64,000 bases of DNA, taken from the NCBI GenBank assembly GCA_949130485.1, contig OX422183.1:9948636-10012635 (forward strand). The letters run 5' to 3'. The first letter of the stretch is position 1; every line of letters starts with the position of its first letter. The DNA is from Agelas oroides (lineage: Eukaryota; Porifera; Demospongiae; Agelasida; Agelasidae). This document shows positions 12,101 to 24,100 of this stretch, one piece after another. The position numbers and the translations under genes were made by a program. The notes beneath the pieces are model-generated. The model was not told the origin of the DNA and searched no databases. It was given only the letters and a program-made list of their open reading frames with translations.

Positions 12101-15100
12101 TTAAAGTGGTTGTCCGCTATTCAATTATAAACCAGGCCAAACAGTTTGAAAGCTGGCTGAATTTACAAGCAGTCCGAACAGCATGAAAGCTGTAGCCTCG
12201 TCCCCAGGCCACTCCCAGATTTTATCTCGCAGCCGTGGAGAAAAATCAGGAGAAGGCCTGGTACCAATACTACATTACGGACCAGAAATGGTGGACTCGG
12301 TTAGTACATAATGTGGACTCGGTTTTGCAATGATGGCAACATGCCCACGCAATATGCGGCCAATACATCAAGCTATCGAATAGTAAAGCTTGCCTATAGG
12401 CGTTTTGCCAACAGCTACAGACTTCGCAAGTACCAAGTCCCTAACGAAGGATGTGTAGACGTAAGTGGAAGGCGTTATGCGTGTATATCGACTGAGGAAA
12501 GCAGCAGGCTGAGGGCAAGCGCGTCGCTCCGTGTCTAAACAAGTCTCCCACAAGGGCCCACTTTTTGACCACGCACATCAGCTTATTGACCTGTTGTTAT
12601 TTCTTACTGTACACCGGACCGGTTTTAAATCCAGCTGACCCGCTTATAATTCAGTTGAATAGTTTACAAACTAGTCAAAGGTTTGAAATCCAGCTGACCC
12701 GCTTATAATTCGGTTGAATAGTTTACAAACCAGTCAAAGGTTTGAAATCCAGCTGTAACATATATAAGGCTCCAGAGTTGCAAGTTGGGAAGAGATTTGT
12801 GTGGTCACAAAAGTGTCAACACTTTTGGTCATAACTCAGGTTAGTCAGATTTAGCAAATAGGTAGCTTGGCCACTGCAAAATCCTGCATGTTCGTGGCTC
12901 CAGTTTAAGTATTTGCCCCAGTACATTCACTATCGGTTGTCAGCCGCATGTCACATGAATCTTAAATACTTGACTAGCAACTGGTTCCACACGTAGTAAA
13001 AACTTGATCCAGTCCTCCTAGGGTAGGAGCAAAAGCCAAAAATACTTGGCAAAATTCAAGCACTTTTATGGCTTTACTATACTATACTATACTATACTGT
13101 ACTATTCTTTATTATACTATACTCCGAAAGTTTTTCTTTCCACTTGGAGTATAGTTTTTTGCACACTGTAGTAGTAAACCTCGTACATGAACATGTACAT
13201 AGCTGTATTATTTTTATGCATTTTGTTCCTATTCCAGCTTTTGTCAGCACCCCCACATCGGTGAATGCCACACTGGGATCTACTGCTATCTTCAACTGCA
13301 GTGCTACTATGGGCACAATTGGCTGGACGCTTAATGATTCATTAGTGACAGAGCTGTTAGCACAAATGAACACAACTGATATAACAACTAGAAGTATTGG
13401 AAGGGTATTCTCCTTATATGTTCCAGCTAGAAAGAAGTACAATAACACAGTTGTAAGGTGTGTGCTTGTCATTCCTGGTACTGACTGGAACTACAGTGAT
13501 CCAGCTGTTCTAAGAGTGCAAGGTATGCTGTGCATATGTCTGTTACTGTAGATGTTCTGTTACTGGCATCATTCCATTTCAGGAACCTTTCATAAATTTT
13601 TATTTGTTGAAACATTAATTATCGCAAGTCTACACCACACCTCAAGATGCTCTCAGAACAGTGTATCATCCATACCGAATGATGTCCACCACTTCCTTTG
13701 GCCTGTGTATTACATTTTATTAGCCTGTCCAAATGATGTTCATAACTGCAAATTGTGTCACTATTTTTGAAGTGAAAGTGCCATTTTGAATGTGAAATCG
13801 TTATATGTATCTTACAAAATCTCACAAGCACACAGTCAAATTGTTACCCAATAGTCCTCAATGCATATCAAACTAAAGTAAGGGTTTTCTTTTCAGTTCT
13901 GCTGGAAAAATCTTCCCGTGTCATTGCTTTTTACAAGTTTCACTGGCCTTCTAGTGTATATGCAACCTTACCAATTTTCTTGGTATACAGATTTTATTAA
14001 TTTGGGTAGCATCTGCCATCAAAACTGTCAAACTGCTGTGGAAGCCAACAACAAGCTCAGGACATATCCTGCTCTGATATAGTCATTTTATGCTAGAGCT
14101 TTATTGCCACATCTACAGATATGTAAAACTGGTGGAGATGTTGTATGTACTTAATTGATATTGTGTAGTGCTGCCTTATCCATTGAATTTTTTTGTGATA
14201 AGTTGGTATAGTAGCATTTAACTTTGGAAAACCATATCTTGAGGAAATCTAAGGCTGCTCTTTAAGCCTGTACTCTAACTTGCTTGGACTGAAATATTTG
14301 TTTGGACTCCCTATCTAATATTTCATGCAAAATAAAGTAATTTCAAGTTTAGCTGTACGAATTGATTAGAGTACGTAAAAATTACTGAATATTCCATAAA
14401 ACAGGGGGTGTACGAATAAATAGAGGATTTGTATAAAGTGATTAGAAAAAATGTGTGCAAGTCGGAAGGCCAATTGACAACTTTGTACAAGTACCTACGT
14501 ATCTACCCTCAGGTAGCTGCCATAGTGTACAACAACTAGTAGCAAGTAGCCTTAGCTTCTATCTACGTATGTATATCTGTATGCTAAGCAAGTCGCAAGT
14601 CTCCGAGGTGCCACAAGTTGCACAATTTAGCCTTCGCACACAACATCAGTCGTACTAATACCCCTGAGTCAAGTCAACATCAAAGAGTGAGAAACAAACT
14701 TTAGTGGCAAGCTCTACAGCATTTGCTTGACGTCTTGCGAGGCTTGGCGATACTAGACCTTTGTAGAACACGGATGAGGACCCCAGTGAATTTTGCCTTC
14801 ACAATGTCCCTGGGAGTACAATCCACACCAAGAGCCAATAGAATGTATTGATTTGCAATTCTGGAAACACCATCTCACCATGCCATCTCATCGTGCCTAC
14901 ATGTTTGCTGTACGAACAATAGAATAATAATTTCATTTTTACGTGTACGAATTACAGTACAAAAATTAGCTGGAAAAGGGGGGTGTACGAATCAATAGGG
15001 TGTATGAATTACTATGGTATGTTAATCAAGTATAAGTTTAAACCGCACCTCTGATACACATACTGGATGACATTGCAGCTCAGCTGGAAGTGAAAAATTT

Positions 15101-18100
15101 GAATACAAAGTGCTGTGTAAATGCTGTAGACTGCCATATAGTGAAAGGTGAACTCAATTTCCGCAGCTAGCCCTCATACAAAATTTACTCGCTCTGTGGA
15201 TACTGCCAGATGAGTTGGGGACAGCTATTGTTGTTACTTAAATTGTGATGATTCATTGGGAATGCCCATAACGACCGCCATAACTGGCCTATAAAATTCA
15301 CCTGGCAATATCCACTCAGTGAGTTTCGTTCAATTACTGTACATGTAGCTTCAAACCTCTGCCCTCTATCTCCTAGCTTTGTACCCAGCTGTGGCTGGAC
15401 CACGCCTGGGTATGAGGCTATCTAACCCTCAGACATAAAGGTTACTATATACAAGTCTAGGGTAACTAAACCCAGCTTAGCCTGGTTTGTCTGAATAGAG
15501 CAGCATTTTAGGTAGGAGAAACAAAGTAGACGTCTGCAGGACTTGAACCTGCAACCTTCAGCTTAGTACGCTGATGCTGTACCTTTTGAGCCAAGAAGCC
15601 CATCCACAAGTTTATCTCTATGAACACCTTCCTCCACGCAAATGCTGTTTCACTCTGGAGGGCTGTGGATAGTTCTGTGTGACCAGGTAGTGCTTTATTC
15701 AGACTAACCAGGCTAGGTTGGGTTTGGTTGCCCTAGACTTAATAACCATTATGTCTGAGAGTTTGTAGTGACTGTATAGTCAACTCAAGTTGACCAGCGT
15801 CAGCCTAGTTTGCCAACATAAAGCATCACCTGGTCACATAGAACCATCCATAAAATTAACCTTTTAACTGCCAATGATGCCATATTGCCCATTTGGTGTT
15901 GTCTGTCTTTGGCCATATGTTATTAATAAGCTCCTGGTTTTGAAGATAGGTTTTCTCTAGCAAAAAGGGTGGGATAGGGGGAGGTGGACGGGTTTAGGCA
16001 CAGGGTGCTGTGCACATGACAGCTGCATTGGCTGGCTGTAGAACGACCTTAGTTAGCACTGGCTGGACTATTTCTCACCTTATTGGCACAAACGGGCGTA
16101 CAAACCACTCCTCTCCTCTTGTAGGGGTGCCATTTCTATAGGTCAGGAGGTGCATTTGCTGATGAGTGAGCCCTGTCCATTGAAAGCTCGCTAATGTGTA
16201 GGTGTGGTCAAGGTCATGAACCCCAAGAGAATGTCTCAAAGAAGCTTTGACTCAAGTTTCCAGTGCTATTTCCAAGCAAAGTGGAAATGTGGGCCAAAGA
16301 ATGTATTCATAACCTAAAAACACTTCTAGCAAATGGCCTGTGGTGGTTAATCAAGGAAGAAGAGTAGATTGCTGTGTATTGATCAAAGAAAGCTTTCAAA
16401 CAGAAGCTGATCCTGGCCTGATACCAAGTGAGAATAAAGCCACAATCATGCAGTGGCTTGACCATCCACAGTCAATGTACTCATCTCTTTTTCTATTATG
16501 AACCACTCACTATATTTGTGCATACATGTACCCCTTCTGCAGGTTTGCTTGAAGCTGTTGGTAACCTCAAAAATGAATCTCTTGATCGAGTTGTCCACCT
16601 CACTTGGGATGCTCCGTTTAGTTTGGACATAACTGGAGTTGATCCTGACATCTGGTACCGTATTGACGTTACTGTGGATAATGTTACTTTCAACAGATAT
16701 GATGACATCAACATTACAGAGTTTAACTTCACAATGGGCAACACTAGTGTGATATATGAGTTCCAAGTCACCCCTGTGAATGGTGCTGGGAATGGAACTG
16801 CAAGTGCTTCAGTCACTGGCTACTTCACTTGGCGTGAGTTGTGGTATCTAAGTAATCAACAGAAAAGCTTTCTCAGAGGGTAGAAATGAGTGAATATGCT
16901 TGGGTGCACATAATTTGGATTTATTCAATTTCATTGCAAATTTAGTTACTCACTTCATACAGCTCACTTGAAATCCTAAATTGATAACCATGATGAATTG
17001 CCATGTTAAAGTTTGGGGGGGGGTAGGACAAGCTCAGAGTATCACACGACTGCTAGGTCATTAATTGCATACCTGAGCCAATTAAGCACACTAAAACTGC
17101 GTTTATCTTCCACGTTGATTTTCGCTTTGGGATCAATCCAGGTTCAATTTCTATTTGTCATGACAGATCTATTTGCAAGCTTCCATCGTCTAATGGAATA
17201 GATTTTGTGCACATGAGCTTGTCCTACCAACCCTTAGTGAGAGTTGAATGGCAGTGTGTTGTACATTGCTTTGTATGTCTTTGAACGCTCTAATTTAATG
17301 CAGCAGCAATGCTCAGTTCATGTACAGACAAGATTTTTCCACCCACTTTTTATGCTGATTGAGTTTAAGTGACTTATGTTCTTGTGTAAACCATTGAGTG
17401 GTGTTGTACCAATCAACTTTGCAACAAGAACAAGAACAAACAAATGAAAGGCACTGAAGTGCCAAACCCTCCGCACAGCAGTGCATGTGATTGTACTTGT
17501 GTGTTAACTAGAATTGATCACTGTCTCTTGCTCTCGAGTTGATATGGCATGCCTTTCGATATCAATTCATTTGTAGCATCCAAAACCGTAACGATAAATT
17601 ACAGGTACAGCAGCTTTACACTGCGGGCATACCTTTGTTGGAGGCATACTTACGGCCAATGGCCAATAATTGAACTCGCAAAGAACGTCTCTCCCAAGAA
17701 CAAAATCACCGCTAGCCACGTGGTGCAGATTCATACGCATGCGCGTTTTCCGCGGAGTAAAAAATGGCTGACTTATCATGTAGCTGTACCAACAGGAAAC
17801 ACTCTAGCTTCGCAACGAAGCATTTTCAGAGAAAATCGCTTAAATTTTCGACCTTCATCCGCCGCTGAGAAGGTTAGTATCGTTTGTGGCACGAATAATC
17901 ACATGAAAAGTGAGATGTTGAGTAACAGACACACACACAGACACACAGATCAAGTACCGTAACGCTCGCTGCGCATGCACGCCGAGGGTTAATGATTTAG
18001 CTTATAGGTTATCCCATAGCAGTTATTGAATCTGTTCTTTCTACAGCTCAACTCCAGTATTTCTGATTGCCTATTATTTAGAGTAGAAGATACACTACAA

Positions 18101-21100
18101 AATGTTTGACATCGCTATACAAACTACTATAATTATCTTTCACTATTGGCTGCTTTAGTTCGTCTATGCACCATGATACAAACTTCTGCACGTTAACTAC
18201 TAAAGCTCTCACACCCGCAGTGTTTCCTATGTCATCTGTTACTTCATCCCAACAGGTGTTACACCAATTCTTGTGAGCATTTCACTGGGCGTTATGTTGC
18301 TAGTTGCAGGTAAATGTAAGGTAGCTACATTATTTACGTTTTGTTGCCAACTCTGTTCTTAGCTAATCACAGATTCTTACTGGTTGTCTGTTGCTTAGCA
18401 GCCAAAACATTAAGATGTAGGGTCATGAAGGTGATAATGGCAATTGTAGGTAACTTGCAACCTAATTGCTATTGCTAAAATTTTGCCTCATGTTGCAAGG
18501 GATTGTAGCTACAGTGAAACCTGTCTAATGCAGCCACCACATTGGGCCACACCAACATGGCCTCAGTATAGAAGTGGCTGCAAGAACCTAAATAAGAAGG
18601 CCACGGTGAATTTGGTCACATTATAGAAGTTCATATACCATAGCCGCTGGCCATGTGGCACATAGTCTTGTTCCAAGACCGCATTTTCACTCCCGGCGAA
18701 AAGCAGTCAGGGTACGACACTACTTGACACATCACGCCATTATGTGACCCCAAGAGTTATGCTTGAGGAGAGAGCTAGACAACGAGTGCAGTCGCTTTTC
18801 TGTGGCTGTTCTGAACGACAACTAAGTGGTGGGGCACATCTTAAAATCAGTCAACAGAACTGCTTCTTTCTCAACCGTGATGATCACCATGCATTTTGAG
18901 ATAAATGGCAGCTGGCTAACCATGGTGTTGGGCTTGGTGTTGAAGTACCCTGAATGAATACTTGAAAAGAATTGTTTGCTATTTACACCCAAGTGGAAAT
19001 TAAGGCAAAAAAAGCTGATGAAGAAGTAACTGCATGCCATACAGGTTTAAATGTACACAGTTGGATGATTTGTGTATTCAGCATTCAACACAACCTGCAC
19101 TCAGTGGCTTGCATGCACAAGTACCTATTTGACAACTGTATTTGATCCTTGTTCCACAATTTCCTATTTAGCTAAACTTCCACACTATGTGTATATAGTG
19201 GGCTAGCATAATGATTTATTTATGAAGGACAAGTAATAGTTGTACCATGGGCTTCTAGGGTGTATGGAATTTGTATCCTGAGTGCAGTTTTATGTATTCC
19301 CGAGGGCGAAGCCCAAGGATATCGCCCTCGGGAATACATAAAACTGCATGAAGGGTACAAACCATATACCCACAGAAGCCCATGGTACAGCTGACTTGTA
19401 TCATGGTGCTGCCTAAGTGTACAACTGCCATGTACCCTAGAGTACATGGATGTACCCTGGGTTGTGGTTAATTTCATAAAATGATTTTTAAGAGAGTTCA
19501 CCAGAAAAACAACAATTAGCTTGTTATTCACTTTACTGCCAGTGAGTTTTGTTCGTAGTGATGGCTAATGTTGCAGCACAGAGTTTGCAAGCTCCAGTAC
19601 GATGGTCCAACCGCTTACTAGGACGCAAATTTTGGACCACTCAAAATCTGACAGATTGTAGCAGGAGGGTACTTACTGTCCATTTTCCTGAGCAGTTCGA
19701 TAATAAACAAGGATCCTTTGCAAGCCTTTTGGCGTCTTCTGTCTCCAAAACGTCCCTAGGACATTTCTTGCTGCAAGGTTTTTTTGCATAATTTCAGTGA
19801 TCCACTCACTGGCACTCAGAGTCAGAACCCGCAGAGCCCACTGCTCGCTGTTTTGCGTTTTCTTTGGAACGACAGTTACGACACCCTTCAACATCCTCTC
19901 CAGGGCTTCAGAATTGTTTGGCTCAGCTTAGGCCTTTCACCGTGGCACTTTTGCTTCGTCCTAGTAAGCGGTTGGAAATCACTATTGTCCGAGTTCCGTT
20001 TCTCGGGAAAATTTTGTTCTCTTTCTGGTGCCAGCAGATGGCTGATATTAAAGCTTCTCAAGCAAACTCAGCACTACGTCAGCCACAGCTACGAACAAAA
20101 CTCAAAGGCAGTAAAATGAATAACAAACTAATTGGTGCATTTGATGTCATTGTAGTCAATTATAGCGGTACCATTGTACAAGCTGGTTTGCCCACCTGCA
20201 TTCAAATAACCATTTTCTTTCCACTTGGGGTGTGGTTAGCCTTAATATAATCAAAAAATCTGTTGCTGACTTAGTTGTCATTATTGACAGTGTTATTGCC
20301 ATACAATTATGATGCTGCAGGTGTGGCTAAAGTGGCTGTAATATACATTAAGCAGGTGGCTGCATTGTACATGTAACAGTGTATGTAAAGTCATAATGTA
20401 TTTTTGGGACCATGATTTGTGGCCTATGTAGAGTGGTCGAGTATACAAGTGGTCGCTTAGACAGGTTTCACTGTTACAGTATTAATTTACTGTATTTACA
20501 TTATTCCTTCCTTCTATTGTAGCCACTGTCACAGGTATACTTGGTATGAGAACCAGAGCAAAGAAAGGTAGAGTATAGGTTTGTGCTATTAATGTCACCT
20601 ACTTACATCACATTTCTTTACCTTGTAGCACATAAGACCAGTGATCCTACAAAAGCTTCAAGGTATGTATCTGGCAGTTAAGGTTACGGGATACTACCAC
20701 AGTGCGTGGGTGTTCCTTTGATGTGCTGCAGAGCAGTTATCCTCCGCAACTGAAACCCTACTACCATAATTGAATCACAGTTTACATAAAGCTATGAGTA
20801 ACAGTCTGAGAAAGCCATATATGTACACTTACAAGAATGCAAATACAAAACATCACAAGTTAAATCATGGCGTACGGTAGTACGCCATATGTAGGGATGA
20901 CCCCGAAAAAAAATGGCCGCCACATTAAAAGTGCACAAATAACACGCTCGAAATGTCTTCGTTAGATTAGTCAAAGGCCTGTGTGAGCCATATCAGGCAT
21001 TATTGAGTGTTTTCATGAGCAAAAAGACTGTTAAGTTTGCTGGAAAGTATCGCTAAGCACCAGACCGGCAAGTCGCCAAAACAGACAAATCGTCTATCTT

Positions 21101-24100
21101 CTGACTTTCTTCTTCTTCTTCTTCTGCCTCTCACCGCGATAGCACGATAACGGCTGGAGCTTTTACAACGATTCAAACGCAAAACAACAGGATAAATCAC
21201 TAGGTATTGCACCTGCCACTTATCGGTCTAAAAGAAAGAAGTCAAACTTGTCGGCGATTCTCAGGTAATCTCACACTTACGCTAGCTGCTACACGCCATT
21301 TTGCTCGAATTAAATATTACTCATAATTACGTCACCAGGTTCAACTGAGCACGTGGTTCAGTACTTCGTAGAGAAGGTAAGAATTGAGCGTTGCAGTTTG
21401 CAAATCTGATTTCGTGGATCAGTTGACGTAGTTGTGCTGCACTTTACATCGAACGCAATATGCGTAATGTCCGCAAGAAACGAGCGCAGTACAAGCAGAA
21501 CTACCTGCGAAACAAAGGGGGAAAAAAGGCAAGCGTCCCGTAATAATTACTGGAAGGACCCGGAGAAACACAGGGCATCTTCCCAGGCGTCCTCCCATGC
21601 CTGTTATTGGAAGGACCCTGAGACGTAAAGGGTGTCCTCCCATCCCTGTTATTGGAAGGACCCTGAGACGAAAAGGGCGTCCTCCCATACCCGTTATTGG
21701 GAGGACCCTGAGACCAAAAGGGCATCTTCCAGGGCATCCTCCCATACCCGTTATTGGGAGGACCCTGAGAAAGGAAGGGCAGCTTCCCGCGTATCCTCCC
21801 ATACCCGCTATTGGGAGGACCCTGAGAAAGGAAGGGCAGCTTCCCGCGTATCCTCCCATAGTAGTTATTGGAGGAACCCTGACAAAAAAAGGGCAGCTGC
21901 TCGTATGACTAATTTGAAGGCTGCAAAAGCCAAGCTCAAGTGGTATAGATGGTACTATGCCAGCTAGTGTTTTTACCATCAAGTACTTCATATGACTTAG
22001 AACACTAGCCACTGATATTCAATTTCAGGTTTTATTGTCAACTTTCACATTTCAAATTTGCTTGTTATAGTCATTTACATGCATATAGTACACATACAAT
22101 GTTTACTGCGAGTTGATGGTAGCACTTTGGCTGGTGTCTTCTTAACATCTTCCTTTTGTGTTGTGCCTGAGTCTTCATATTCCTCCAACGAAGCAAGTGG
22201 CAGCCTATTGGTAGCTTGGTATACTCAAACTCTAGTAGCACCGAGTCAACAGTGCATGGCTTCATTCCAAACTTCTGCACTAGAGGTGGCCACAGAACTG
22301 GGGGTTGTTCAGCTCCACAGACCCCTATGCGTTCATTTCAAACCCATTTAGACTATAGCTACTCACCATCAAACAGTTCTGTAATGGGGTCTTACGACTC
22401 AATAGTCTGGTGACAGTCTATGGAGAGTTTTTCGGTGAACCCATTAGTAGTCCACGTGAAATGAGCACAGGATTTATAAGCTTGCATGCAAAGCCTTATT
22501 AAACTCATCTGCTTTTCACTTGGTTTTTATGAGGCTTTGCTTGGACTGTACTTCTAAACCCCCCGAAGTTTGATGTTTGGATTGACGATTTCACTTCAAA
22601 GCGTTTGAATTTATGACAATTCTTAGCTCTTTCTACTATCATACTGTACACACCATGCATCTTCCCCTCGGCCTACCCTCCCATGTCACTTCTCTCTTAC
22701 CATTCCTAAACCAAAAAAAAAACAAAGCAAACAAGTCACAAAAAGGTTTTCTCAATGAAAACAAGCACATGTAGGGATGGAACCCTCAAAAACCAACCAA
22801 ACAAGATAGGAACAACACCACAATACTTTTACACCATCCCTACATCTTGTGCCATTTTGCCAACCACGTACACCACAAAACCCTTCAAATTTAAGTTTTT
22901 AGGGTTTGTGCTTTTAGTTTAGTTATAGTTAGTTTTTATTTAGAAAATACTTTTGGTTTAGTTTAGTTCTAGTTTCCCGGTTTTACAAAATTTTTAGTTA
23001 GTTATAGTTTCAACCACTGAAACTCTAAAACCCCTTACTAAAAGGTATTTAGTTACACTTATTGTTGAAAACAGGCTGTATTCTGTTTTAGTACAGTTAC
23101 GGTTTCTTCTTGTACGTCCTTGGACGTTTTAGTTACAGCCCCCAAGTTAGCAAGAAATTTAAGTTGCACTTTTGGTTAACTAAATTTTAAAAAGGCCGTA
23201 CTAAAATATATTTAGTTAAAGTTATAGTTAACTAAAACAACACTGCACACCAGCTACACCCACAAACCAACAAACAACCTTTCTCCCTACAACTAGCTAC
23301 CTACCCCACAAACCCTTCAAACACACCACCATGTCGTTAACTACGGACCGACCCAGTACTGCTCACACCACAGCCTTCACTTACAAGACAACCCTTACCT
23401 GCCATGCCCAGCAGCTACAAAAGCCCACAACATACGCAACCCACTCCAACATGCCACACAAACTCAGCACTGATCTTGCACCCCACAGCTTGTACATATT
23501 AAACTAGCTAACCATGCCTGCCACATTCAACCGTAACAAAGTTACAGCCACCCACAACACAACGCACTCTCCATACACAACAACGTGCACTACACACCCA
23601 GTACTGCTCGTTCCACAGGCTTCCATGCCCAAGACAACCCTTCTGTGCACACAAGTAACAAACACAATGCATAGTCGGCAAAATGGCACAAGATGTAGGG
23701 ATGGTGTAAAAGTATTGTGGTGTTGTTCCTATCTTGTTTGGTTGGTTTTTGAGGGTTCCATCCCTACATGTGCTTGTTTTCATTGAGAAAACCTTTTTGT
23801 GACTTTATATACAAAAGTGGGAGAAGAGCCATAACTATTGGTAAAGTGCATTACATTAGAACGCATAACAGACGACTGCTGTGAGTTACTCTGAAAGTTC
23901 TGGGCTGGCACAACGCTATTTTCCTTATTCTCTGCATGATAACCACCAAAAACTTCCATTTCAAGTGGTTTAGCTGCCTTTTTGGACAAGGGAGGTTGTA
24001 AAATATTCAATACTTGCAATGCATGTGACTTAGTGGGACGCTTGTAAGCACGAACAGCATCACTGCGGTGACCTGTCTGCAGTTTGATTAACTGTTCATC

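Larger units (their letters stand above)
18512..20473. mobile_element. Pogo/Tigger-like element with nested insertions
   Basis: Ends CAGTGAAACCTGTCTAA and its complement, with TA on the left and TT on the right (expected TA duplication, one side mutated). The interior includes the 19228-19400 hairpin and the 19512-20135 inverted-repeat element with a Crypton fragment. Confidence 0.55.

Noticed and set aside
19784..20119. 111-codon plus-strand frame opposite the Crypton fragment
   Set aside because: Antisense shadow; the minus strand carries the recognisable Crypton motifs.
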